Program-made: the position numbers and the translations under genes | NCBI RefSeq assembly: GCF_013410545.1 | Contig: NZ_JACCFV010000001.1 | Location: 992,001 to 1,056,000 of the forward strand | DNA: 64,000 nucleotides | Direction: 5' to 3' | Source of the DNA: Pseudoclavibacter chungangensis | Lineage (GTDB): Bacteria; Actinomycetota; Actinomycetes; Actinomycetales; Microbacteriaceae | The notes under the pieces: generated by a model | The model's database searches: none | What the model saw: only the letters and a program-made list of their open reading frames with translations | Told to the model about the DNA's origin: nothing | Shown: positions 42,948-50,798 of the stretch, piece by piece | Position numbering within the stretch: the stretch's first letter is position 1 | Layout: every line of letters begins with the position of its first letter

Positions 42948-45503
42948 TCAGCGCAGTGCCGAGACGGCGTCGGTGATCGTGGCCTCGTGGGCCGAGAGGA
43001 GCTTCTTGATGCTTCGCATCTGCCAGCCGGCGCCGGAGTCGCCCGCCGTGTCTGCGTCGACGGCCGTCCATGCGTCGCGCACGGCGGCGTCCGCCGCGTC
43101 CCACGAGCTGTACGCAGCCGACATCGCATCCGAGTAGGCGGGCATCATCTTGCCCGGCGCGGTCGGCAGCGGCTCGGATCGGGCCTGGTCGGCACCGCCC
43201 TGGAACGCCCCCGCCGTCGCCGTGAACGAACTCGCGTAGGCCTCGCACACCGACTGGAGATCGTCGAGGAAGCAGGAGTCCGTCGCGAGTGCCGAGACGT
43301 CGTTGAAGTAGGCCACGTAGGTGGTCTGGATCGCGTCGGCGTGCGCCGCGCGCGCGGCGTCGTTCGTCCAGTCGGGGCAGCCGATCGAGCTGTTGCAGAC
43401 CGCGCTGAGCGATCCGAACGTCATGGTGCCACCGTTCGGGATCGTGAGCGACGCGAGGTAGACGTCCGCATAGTTGTTGCCGAGTTCGTTGTACTCGGAA
43501 TTGAACAGCGGGTAGTTCTGGCAGAACTGCGTCAGTGCGGCGATCGCGGCCGCACCGTTGCTCGTGAGTTCCGCCGCCGCCTCGCGCTTGGGGGCGAGCG
43601 CATCGCTCGCGGACTTCGCCTCGTTGTACTTGGCCGACGCGTCGGCGCCGTCCTCGACGGCCAGCTCGGGGACGGGTGTCGCGAGCAGCGTGTCGAGCGT
43701 CGAGGACGCCTTCGTCACGTTCGCGCACTGGTCGGTGAAGGCGTTCATCGATGAGGCGTTCTGTGCGAAGAACTCGGCGTTCTCGCCGAGGGTGTCGGTG
43801 ATGACGACACCGTCGAGCGTGTCGAGCGCGTCACTCGTCCAGACGCCCTCGTAGGCGGTCACCGCCGCGTTGAACTCGTCCGCGAGGCGGTCCCCCTTGG
43901 CCACGTTCGACAGGTGGATGCCGACGGGGATACCGATGGCGGCGAGCAGGACGATGACGAGTCCGATGCTGCCGCCGACCAGGAAGCCCTTCTTCTTGTA
44001 CCAGGGCTTGTTGGCGTCCGCGTTGCTCGCGGTTCCGTACGGCTGGTGCGGCCCGCCGGGACCGCCCGGGCCGGCCGGCTGCTGTTGCCAGTTGTTGTCG
44101 TAGCCGGCCGCCGCGCCCGACGCGGCAGCTCCGGCCGTGGCGAACTGCGTCGTCGCCGGATCGGCCTGGCCGTAGCCGGACTGCGAGGCGTCCTGACCGT
44201 ACGCCTGCTGACCGGGCGCTGCAGCCTGGCCGTAGCCGTCCTGCGCGAACCCGCCGCCCTGGCCGTAGCCATCCTGCTGGCCGTCGCCGCCCTGTTGGCC
44301 GTAGCCATCCTGCTGCCCGTAGCCGCCCTGCTGGCCGTAGTCGCCGTGCTGGCCGGACGGATCGCCGTAGGCCGAGGTCGCCCCGGTCTCGCCGGCTCCG
44401 TGCGCCGCGGCAGCACCGAAGCCGCCCGCAGCGTACGCGTCGGTCGGGGCGTCGTCACCGCTCCCGGACGGCGCACCGGTGCCGGTGTCGCCGGACGTCG
44501 GCGTGCCGAACGCGCTGCCGTCGTGCGAGCCGAACGCCTGGGTGGGCGCGTCGTTCGGTGTCGTCGAGTCGCCGGCACCGAACGACCCGTACGCGCGGGT
44601 CGCATCGTCGGCACCGGTGTCGCCGAACGATCCGTATCCCTTGCTCGAAGTGTCGGATCCCGTGTCGCCGAACGAGCCGTACGCGTCCGAACCGGGGGCC
44701 TGGGAGGTCGTTCCGTGGTCGTCCGCTCCGGGGGTCGACGCGCCGAAGCCGCCGTAGCCGTTCGACCCGTCGGACTGACCCGTCGACGAGGACCCCGTGG
44801 ATGCGGAAGCGTCACCGTACGAGCCGGGAGCGCCCGTGCCGGCGTCCGCGCCGGAGGGTGACTGCCACGACGGGGTGTCGTTCTGCCAGGAGGGGGTGTC
44901 GGTGCCGGCGTCGGGGGCGCCGCTCTGCCAGGAGGGGGTGCCGGTGCCGGTGTCGGGGGCGCCGCTCTGCCAGGACGGGGTGTCGGCTGCGGCGTCCGTG
45001 GTCGGGGGTGACTGCCAGGACGGGGTGTCGTTCTGCCAGGACGGCGTCTCCTGTGAGGACGCGCCCGAGGCATCGGAGGCCGCGGCGCCCCACGACGACG
45101 AGGCGGCGCCCGAGTCGTTCGACGGTGCGCCCCATGACGGTGCCGCATCGCCGGAATCCGCCTGCGCGCCCCATGACGGTGTCGCATCGCCGGAGTCCGC
45201 CTGCGCGCCCCACGAGGGGAGATCGGCGTTCGACGAGCCGCTGCCCCATGAGGGCAGGTCGGGGGAGGACGAATCGGAACCGGTGCTCCGGCTCGGTGCG
45301 GCGTCCCCGACGACCGGCTGCTGCCGTGTCGGCGTGTCGCTCGCCGAACCCCAGCTCGGGGCGTCGGAACCGGCGTGACCGTCGGTCGGGGGCTCCCAGG
45401 TGGGGCTGTCCTGGGGTGGGGAGTCAGCTGCGCCGTCGGTCCGGCCGTCCTGTGGCGGACGCGACCACGGAGTATCGTCCTGCCCGAAGTCCTTGTCGCT
45501 CAT
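42948..45503 (-). CDS. Repeat-rich membrane protein (disordered N-terminus, extracellular domain)
   Basis: An 851-residue protein. Residues 1-540 are low-complexity: Ser/Asp/Pro/Trp repeats (PSWGAQADSGDA and TPSWQSGAPD), then a series of YGSFGDTG units, then Gly/Gln/Tyr repeats (GYGQQ, DGYGQ), with the look of a prion-like or phase-separating region. After NKPWYKKKGFL there is one membrane helix (GSIGLVIVLLAAIGIPVGI), and the last 280 residues form an extracellular domain with several cysteine pairs. The ATG at 45503 follows a TACGCT box by 6 nt. The function is unknown. It is located between smpB and ssrA on the opposite strand. Confidence 0.85.
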   Translation of the reverse strand: MSDKDFGQDDTPWSRPPQDGRTDGAADSPPQDSPTWEPPTDGHAGSDAPSWGSASDTPTRQQPVVGDAAPSRSTGSDSSSPDLPSWGSGSSNADLPSWGAQADSGDATPSWGAQADSGDAAPSWGAPSNDSGAASSSWGAAASDASGASSQETPSWQNDTPSWQSPPTTDAAADTPSWQSGAPDTGTGTPSWQSGAPDAGTDTPSWQNDTPSWQSPSGADAGTGAPGSYGDASASTGSSSTGQSDGSNGYGGFGASTPGADDHGTTSQAPGSDAYGSFGDTGSDTSSKGYGSFGDTGADDATRAYGSFGAGDSTTPNDAPTQAFGSHDGSAFGTPTSGDTGTGAPSGSGDDAPTDAYAAGGFGAAAAHGAGETGATSAYGDPSGQHGDYGQQGGYGQQDGYGQQGGDGQQDGYGQGGGFAQDGYGQAAAPGQQAYGQDASQSGYGQADPATTQFATAGAAASGAAAGYDNNWQQQPAGPGGPGGPHQPYGTASNADANKPWYKKKGFLVGGSIGLVIVLLAAIGIPVGIHLSNVAKGDRLADEFNAAVTAYEGVWTSDALDTLDGVVITDTLGENAEFFAQNASSMNAFTDQCANVTKASSTLDTLLATPVPELAVEDGADASAKYNEAKSASDALAPKREAAAELTSNGAAAIAALTQFCQNYPLFNSEYNELGNNYADVYLASLTIPNGGTMTFGSLSAVCNSSIGCPDWTNDAARAAHADAIQTTYVAYFNDVSALATDSCFLDDLQSVCEAYASSFTATAGAFQGGADQARSEPLPTAPGKMMPAYSDAMSAAYSSWDAADAAVRDAWTAVDADTAGDSGAGWQMRSIKKLLSAHEATITDAVSALR

Positions 45504-45509
45504 GGTGTC

Positions 45510-45515
45510 AGCGTA
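45510..45515 (-). promoter_or_regulatory. -10 element (TACGCT) for the repeat-protein gene
   Basis: On the minus strand TACGCT lies 6 nt before the ATG at 45503, with no Shine-Dalgarno. Confidence 0.45.
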
Positions 45516-45614
45516 GTGCGGACGGTCCTGAAAGGTCCTCCCCGTGACGAGGAACCTTGTCCGGCCTCCGTCAGCTTCCGGGACGATTTCGCATCGAACC
45601 CGGGGTTGGCATCG

Positions 45615-45643
45615 TTGCCGGAGGGCGTTCCGTGCGGTAGACT
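45615..45643 (+). promoter_or_regulatory. Promoter for ssrA
   Basis: TTGCCG (45615-45620), a 17-nt spacer and TAGACT (45638-45643) precede the tmRNA. The inferred transcript would carry about 75 nt of 5' leader before the mature end. Confidence 0.6.
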
Positions 45644-45726
45644 GGTCGATCGCCGTACCGGAATGGTGCGGCGGACAATTCCACAGCGTCATGTCGTGGA
45701 ACGCAGGCGGCCCTCGGGCCGCACAC

Positions 45727-46091
45727 GGGGATGATCGGTTTCGACATTGCTGTGCTTCTGCGTGAAGCGGGCCGAGGATGCGGGGTTATCTCGTTAACGC
45801 CCTCCGCAAAACACAGGTGCCAATGCTAAGCGCACCGACTTCGCTCTCGCTGCCTAAGCGAGCCCGATAGTCCGTCGGCCCGGGGTCGCTCTCGCCCCGG
45901 TCACCGGCGTCATTTCGAGAGCTTGCCGCGCCGCTGCGTCTCAGGGCGGCGCGGGACACGAACTGGGACTGGGCCCGTCGGCCAGAGCGCCTGACCTTAT
46001 GACCGGGGCCGAGCAGAACGAAAGCCAGGCTGCGCCCGGAGAAGCCGCGGATTTGCAGCAGTGGACGGGGGTTCGATTCCCCCCATCTCCA
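45727..46091 (+). ncRNA. ssrA: tmRNA (ssrA)
   Basis: The 365-nt RNA has a tRNA-like end: 5' GGGGATG pairs with 3' CATCTCC, followed by discriminator A, and the T-arm is GTTCGATTC. The tag frame starts with the resume codon GCC at 45819 and encodes ANAKRTDFALAA, ending with TAA at 45855-45857. The LAA end is the standard protease-recognition signal. CCA is not encoded. The tag works with SmpB (42372) to release stalled ribosomes. Confidence 0.95.
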
Positions 46092-46110
46092 CGATGCCCA
46101 CGACATGACG

Positions 46111-46155
46111 AAGGCCCCGCCTCCCCGGTGAATCACCGGGGAGGCGGGGCCTTTT
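46111..46155 (+). terminator. 20-bp perfect hairpin terminator of ssrA
   Basis: The stem 46111-46130/46134-46153 is perfect over 20 bp with loop AAT and is followed by TT. It lies 20 nt after the tmRNA. Confidence 0.85.
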
Positions 46156-46294
46156 CGCGTTCGCGTCGTCGACGGCAGGTGCGCCGTGCCCACGGCGTGG
46201 CCACCGACTCGGGGTGCCACGACGCCGAGCGGTACGGTCCCGCACGTCGTGCGGCCCACCGTCGACCCTCGCGTTCGTCGGCGGCGACGGCTCC

Positions 46295-46300
46295 TAGAGT
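46295..46300 (+). promoter_or_regulatory. -10 element (TAGAGT) for the YchJ gene
   Basis: TAGAGT ends 6 nt before ATG 46307, consistent with a leaderless mRNA. Confidence 0.45.
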
Positions 46301-46306
46301 TGAGCC

Positions 46307-46711
46307 ATGACCACCCACGCGCTCGCCGACGAGGCGCGCTGCGCGTGCGGGAGCGGTGACGAGTACGGATCCTGTTGCGGTCCCCTCCACGCCGGACGGC
46401 GAGCGGCAGCCACGGCCGTGCAGTTGATGCGCTCGCGCTACACCGCCTTCGTCGTCGGCGACGTGGGCTACCTCCGGCGCACGTGGCACCCGCGCACGAG
46501 ACCCGGTGCGCTCGAGCTCGGATCGGCGATCAGGTGGCTTCGACTCGACATCCTCGACACGGTGGCGGGCGGCCCGTTCGACAATCGCGGCGAGGTCGAG
46601 TTCCGTGCGATCCACCGTGACGGCGACGGACGGCACGTGCTCCACGAGCGCAGCCGGTTCGTCCGCGAGAACCGTCGATGGAGCTACGTCGACGGGGACA
46701 TCCGAAGCTGA
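46307..46711 (+). CDS. YchJ/UPF0225 family protein with SEC-C motif
   Basis: A 134-residue protein. The N-terminal SEC-C-type cysteine cluster is CACGSGDEYGSCCGPLHAG, followed by the family-specific LMRSRYTAFVVGDVGYLRRTWH and VEFRAIHRDGDGRHVLHERSRFVRENRRW segments of an NTF2-like fold. The cysteines probably bind zinc. The biological role of the family is unclear. Confidence 0.9.
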   Translation: MTTHALADEARCACGSGDEYGSCCGPLHAGRRAAATAVQLMRSRYTAFVVGDVGYLRRTWHPRTRPGALELGSAIRWLRLDILDTVAGGPFDNRGEVEFRAIHRDGDGRHVLHERSRFVRENRRWSYVDGDIRS

Positions 46712-46774
46712 ACGGCCTCGCCAGGGTCGGCGCCGCCCCGTGGTGACACCGACCCGACGCACGACCGCGGAGGC

Positions 46775-47989
46775 TCAGAACAGCCGTTCGCTCGCGATCT
46801 TCGCCCCAGCGACGAGCGACTCGAGTTTCGCGAACGCGATCGACGGGTGGAGCCGACCACCCAGGCCGCAATCCGTCGACGGGACGACGTTCTCGCGTCC
46901 CACGAGCGACGCGAACTGCTCGATGCGGTCCGCGACGAGCTCGGGGTGCTCCACGACGTTCGTCGAGTGCGACACGACACCGGGGACGATGCGCTTGCCC
47001 TCCGGAAGGGGGTGATCGCGCCACAGCTTCCACTCGTGCGCGTGCCGCACGTTCGCGGCCTCGAAGGAGTAGGCGCCGGCGTCGATCGTGAGCATGAGGT
47101 CGATGAGGTACCGGAACTCGAGATCCGTCGTGTGCGGGCCGTGCCACGAGCCCCAGCACAGATGGAACCGCACCTGCTCGGTGGGGATCCCGCGGAGGGC
47201 GTAGTTGAGGGCCTCCACGCGGAGGGTCGTGAACGCGAGGTAGTCCTCCACGGTCGGCTCCGGGTTCACCTGGTCCCAGCTCTCGGCGATCGAGGGGTCG
47301 TCGATCTGCACGGTGAGGCCCGCGCCGGTGATCGCGAGGTACTCCTCGCGCATCGCCTCGGCACACGCGTAGACGAGCTCCTCGTCGCTCGCGTAGTAGT
47401 CGTTCGAGACGCGCGCGGCCGAGCCCGGCGAGAGCGAGGCCAGGAACCCCTCGCCGCCACCGTGTGCGGCGAGCGCGGCCTGGAGGTTCGCGATGTCCGT
47501 CGCGGCGGCATCCTGACCCGTGTAGTGCAACGGGCCCGTGATCTTCGGCTGCGTCGTCGGCGTGCGATGGGCGAGGACGCCCGAACTCGGATCCTCGTAC
47601 GCGTCGCGGAAGCGCTCGCGGTCGCGACGGTCGGAGAAGCTCGTGAGCACGACGTTCCCGGGTGAGGAGCGCTTCTGCTCGGTCGATGCCCAGCGGTCCT
47701 CCGTCGACGGCGTGAGGCCACCGAGGCGTGAGAACGAGTAGTTCCACCATGCGCCGTAGTCCACGGCCGAGGGCATGATGTGGCCGTACTCCCCGTCGTT
47801 CACGATGTCGACGCCGATGTCGCGCTGCGTACCGACGATGTCGTCGACGAAGCCCGGCAGGGCCGACTTCAACTCGTCCCATTCGATCTCACCGTCCTGG
47901 TAGCGGCGGTTCTGCTCGATGAGTTCGGGGGAGCGGGGCAGCGAGCCCACGTGAGTGGTCCGGAATCGGCCGGTTTCGTCGGTGGTCAT
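46775..47989 (-). CDS. MetE C-terminal-like (cobalamin-independent methyltransferase II family) protein
   Basis: A 404-residue protein resembling the C-terminal half of cobalamin-independent methionine synthase. Candidate zinc ligands are His and Cys in FHLCWGSWHG, Glu in YSFEAANVRH and Cys in STDCGLGGR. The N-terminus HVGSLPRSPELIEQNRR is typical of the stand-alone family, which also includes enzymes acting on thiols other than homocysteine. The start ATG at 47989 has AAGGA upstream; a longer reading at the 5' side has none. It is divergent from an IclR regulator, which suggests substrate-responsive expression and possibly a catabolic thiol or methyl substrate. Confidence 0.78.
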   Translation of the reverse strand: MTTDETGRFRTTHVGSLPRSPELIEQNRRYQDGEIEWDELKSALPGFVDDIVGTQRDIGVDIVNDGEYGHIMPSAVDYGAWWNYSFSRLGGLTPSTEDRWASTEQKRSSPGNVVLTSFSDRRDRERFRDAYEDPSSGVLAHRTPTTQPKITGPLHYTGQDAAATDIANLQAALAAHGGGEGFLASLSPGSAARVSNDYYASDEELVYACAEAMREEYLAITGAGLTVQIDDPSIAESWDQVNPEPTVEDYLAFTTLRVEALNYALRGIPTEQVRFHLCWGSWHGPHTTDLEFRYLIDLMLTIDAGAYSFEAANVRHAHEWKLWRDHPLPEGKRIVPGVVSHSTNVVEHPELVADRIEQFASLVGRENVVPSTDCGLGGRLHPSIAFAKLESLVAGAKIASERLF

Positions 47990-48136
47990 GAAGGGTCCTT
48001 CGTGTCGGCGGCCGAACCAGTATCGCGCACCGGTGGCCGCTACGTCGCCGCCAGGTGCACGCCTGCGCCGCGCGCCGACATGCAGCGGGATCGAGGACAC
48101 GCCGAGTAGGCTCGCGCGAGGGGAGGGGGCGCGGAC

Positions 48137-48910
48137 ATGGCGGGAGGAACGCGCGAGCCGGGCTCCGGCGTCCTCGAGCGCGCGGGGCGGATCCTGTCGG
48201 CGTTCTCGGACCGCGAACCGGCGCTCAGCGTGAGCGGCATCGCGTCACGGACCGGTCTCCCTCGGTCCACCGTGCATCGCATCGCGAGCGAGCTCGTCGC
48301 CGTCGGCTACCTCCGGCGGGGCACGGACGGGTACGAGATCGGCACGCGTCTCTTCGAGATCGGTGTCCTGGCGGCCCCCGTCCGCCGACTCGCGGAGGCC
48401 GCGGCGGCGGCGATGCGACACCTCAGCGACCTCGTCGGCGGCGCCACTGTTCGGCTCCACGTGCTGAGCGACGAGGACCCCGCCCGGGCCGCCGCGCTCC
48501 TCGTGCAACGGCTGCCCGGCAGCGGCGGGGCGAGTGATCGGCCGCGCGTCGGCGGGCGGTCCTCCCTCGTTGCGACGTCGGAGGGTCGGGCGCTGCTCAT
48601 CGGGCAGGACGACGCGTGGCTGTACGCGTTCGCCCGACGGAGCGGAGCCGTGACCGGCGACGACGGGGCGCTCGATCCCGCCGAGCTGCGGCTGACCGTG
48701 GCGGGTGATCGCGAGCGCGGTCACTCGATCGCCGCGAATCCCGACACCCCGGATCGGCTGACGCTCGCGGTGCCGATTCGACGTGCGGCCGATCTTCCGC
48801 AGGCCGCGCTCGGCGTCGACGTGCTGAACCACGAGAGCGCGCGGCGTGCGTTGCCCGTGCTGCGAGCGACGGGCCAGACGATCCGTGAGGCCGTCACGGC
48901 GTCGTCGTGA
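48137..48910 (+). CDS. IclR family transcriptional regulator
   Basis: A 257-residue protein with an N-terminal winged helix (LSVSGIASRTGLPRSTVHRIASELVAVGYLRR) and a C-terminal IclR effector domain (SEGRALLIGQDDAW and GHSIAANPDTPDRLTLAVPI). A TAGGCT box lies at 48106-48111 and a GGAGG Shine-Dalgarno between it and the ATG. It is divergent from the MetE-like gene (147 bp apart), which it probably regulates. Confidence 0.88.
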   Translation: MAGGTREPGSGVLERAGRILSAFSDREPALSVSGIASRTGLPRSTVHRIASELVAVGYLRRGTDGYEIGTRLFEIGVLAAPVRRLAEAAAAAMRHLSDLVGGATVRLHVLSDEDPARAAALLVQRLPGSGGASDRPRVGGRSSLVATSEGRALLIGQDDAWLYAFARRSGAVTGDDGALDPAELRLTVAGDRERGHSIAANPDTPDRLTLAVPIRRAADLPQAALGVDVLNHESARRALPVLRATGQTIREAVTASS

Positions 48911-48922
48911 GCCGCGGAGCCC

Positions 48923-49477
48923 TCAGCGGCGGGAGTCCTTCGCGCTGCCGGTCGTCGCGTAGCCGTCCACCGGCGTCAACGTGCAGAGGATCTCGCGATC
49001 GTTCAGGCTCTCCCACGACCGCTGGGTCGGTGAGATCCACGAGATCGTGAACATCGACTGCGCGTGCGTGGTTCCCACGTAGCTCGTGAACGAGTCGAGG
49101 CACGACGTGGTGGCGAACATGTCCACCTCGTCGTCACCGGGGTACGTGGACTCACCGGGCATCGAGTAGGAGGCGTACGCCTCGTATAGGTGCGGCGGGT
49201 CGCAGCTCACGTAGAGCAGCGCCGCGGACTCGTCGACGTTCAGGTCGAAGCAATCGCCGGGCTTGAGATTGAAGAAGTCCGTCGGCGTCCCCACTTCGGC
49301 GGGCGTCGGTGTCGGCGTCGTCGCGATCGGCTCCTCGGTGACGGTCGGCAGCGGATCGAGCGTCGGCTCGGAGGCCGCGAGGATCGTCGTGACGAGCGTG
49401 CAGCCGCTGAGCAGGGCCATCGACGCGAGCGCGGTGGTGCACACCATGACGACGCGACGGAACTTCGATGGGCGCAC
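48923..49477 (-). CDS. Septum-formation-family lipoprotein, copy 1
   Basis: A 184-residue lipoprotein. The signal MRPSKFRRVVMVCTTALASM ends in lipobox LLSGC, followed by a Thr/Pro linker. The C-terminal domain has the family Cys pattern (KPGDCFDL, VSCDPPHLYEAYASY, TTSCLDSF and EILCTLTPVDG) and the end TTGSAKDSRR shared with two neighbouring paralogs. GTG at 49477 has AGGAGG 6 nt upstream. It is predicted to be anchored on the outside of the membrane. The actual function is unproven. Confidence 0.85.
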   Translation of the reverse strand: MRPSKFRRVVMVCTTALASMALLSGCTLVTTILAASEPTLDPLPTVTEEPIATTPTPTPAEVGTPTDFFNLKPGDCFDLNVDESAALLYVSCDPPHLYEAYASYSMPGESTYPGDDEVDMFATTSCLDSFTSYVGTTHAQSMFTISWISPTQRSWESLNDREILCTLTPVDGYATTGSAKDSRR

Positions 49478-49633
49478 GAGGGCCTCCTGGGGGTGGAACG
49501 GGCGGGAGCTTCAGGCTCCGACGCGCTCATCGTATTGGGGTGCGACGCCGACGTCATCCCACCCCATGATGAGTCTTCGCAATGACGCTTCGCGTCGGAC
49601 GCCGAGCACGGAACCCGCGCTCCCGTCCGGGTG

Positions 49634-50080
49634 TCACGACGCCTTCGCGGAACCGCCCTTCGGCTGACCGTCGAGCGGCATCGCGACACACACGATGCTG
49701 CGGTCCCCGGCCGCCCACGTCTCGGACGTCGGGCCGAGGAACAGGGAGGCGTAGCTCGCGCCGGAACCGACCGGGGTGCCCGAGAACGTGACGAACTGCG
49801 CATCGCACACGGCGCCCGCCCGGGTCGCGATCGCCTCGTCGCCCGGGAACTCGTCGCCGGTCACGTCCTCGGCCCAGAACGCCTCGTACAGGTGGGGCGG
49901 TGTGCAATCGGCGTAGACGAAGGCGGTCGTGAACGCCTCGTCCGCATCGAAGCAGTCACCGACCGCGACATCCGTCATCGGCTTCGTGGTCGGTTCGGAG
50001 GAGGTCCCGCACGCGGTCAGCAGCCCGACACCGGCGAGGAGTGCGAGCGCACAGCCGACGCGCCTGGTCGAAGTGCGCAT
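49634..50080 (-). CDS. Septum-formation-family lipoprotein, copy 2
   Basis: A 148-residue lipoprotein with signal MRTSTRRVGCALALLAGVGL and lipobox LTAC. The mature domain shares VGDCFDADEAF, DCTPPHLYEAFWAE, CVAMPLDGQ and the end GGSAKAS with its neighbours. ATG 50080 has GGAGGAC upstream. It is separated by 156 bp from copy 1 and 56 bp from copy 3 on the same strand. Confidence 0.85.
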   Translation of the reverse strand: MRTSTRRVGCALALLAGVGLLTACGTSSEPTTKPMTDVAVGDCFDADEAFTTAFVYADCTPPHLYEAFWAEDVTGDEFPGDEAIATRAGAVCDAQFVTFSGTPVGSGASYASLFLGPTSETWAAGDRSIVCVAMPLDGQPKGGSAKAS

Positions 50081-50136
50081 GTTCGTCCTCCAGTCGTGGC
50101 CGTCTCGACCCGGCCTCCGACATCGTAGCCGTCGGC

Positions 50137-50643
50137 TCAGGCGCCGGAGTCGCGTGCGGAGCCGGTCGTCGGTTGGCCGTTGAGCGGGAACAGGATGCAG
50201 ACGAGTTCGCGGTCGTCGAGCGCGTTCCACGTCGACTCCGACGGCCCGATGTACGAGAAGTCGAACGCCGATCGGTGGGAGTCACCGCCCGTGAACGACT
50301 CGAAGGCCGTCCGGCACTGCGTCTTCGCGATCGTCGTGAGCTCGTCGACACCCGGGTACTCGCCGTCGGCGAGCTCGTGCTCGGCGTAGGCCTCGTAGGT
50401 GTGGGGGGTGTCGCACGAGGAGTACTCGAGTGCCTGCCCGTCGGGAGCGGACGGGGGGACGTCGAAGCAGTCGCCGACCGAGATGGCCACGAGGTTCACG
50501 GGCTTCCCCGACTCGGGCGAGATCGGCGTCGAGGGGCGAGGTTCGCCGCCCGGCGCGCACCCGACGAGGACGAGCATCGACGCGGCGGCGACCGCGAGCG
50601 CGGCGAGTCCGGATCGAGCCGTTGCAGCCACGATGCTCCTCAT
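50137..50643 (-). CDS. Septum-formation-family lipoprotein, copy 3
   Basis: A 168-residue lipoprotein with lipobox LVGC after a hydrophobic signal (LAALAVAAASMLVLVG). The mature part has VGDCFDVPPS, SSCDTPHTYEAYAE, CRTAFESF, LVCILFPLNGQ and the end TTGSARDS. The start is ATG 50643, but GTG 50631 (4 codons downstream) has AGGAG upstream and may be the true start. It is the first gene of the three-paralog row. Confidence 0.82.
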   Translation of the reverse strand: MRSIVAATARSGLAALAVAAASMLVLVGCAPGGEPRPSTPISPESGKPVNLVAISVGDCFDVPPSAPDGQALEYSSCDTPHTYEAYAEHELADGEYPGVDELTTIAKTQCRTAFESFTGGDSHRSAFDFSYIGPSESTWNALDDRELVCILFPLNGQPTTGSARDSGA

Positions 50644-50798
50644 CCGTCGGTCGTCACCCGTCCGGCTCAGGATACCGTCCACGCCCGGGGCGTTCGCGAA
50701 CGACGCCACCGGCCGGGCCTCCCGGCCGCCCGGGGGACCGCCGATGGGTAGGCTTGGCGGGTTCCGGAGCGATCCCCGGCGAAGGCTCGAAAGGTGTC

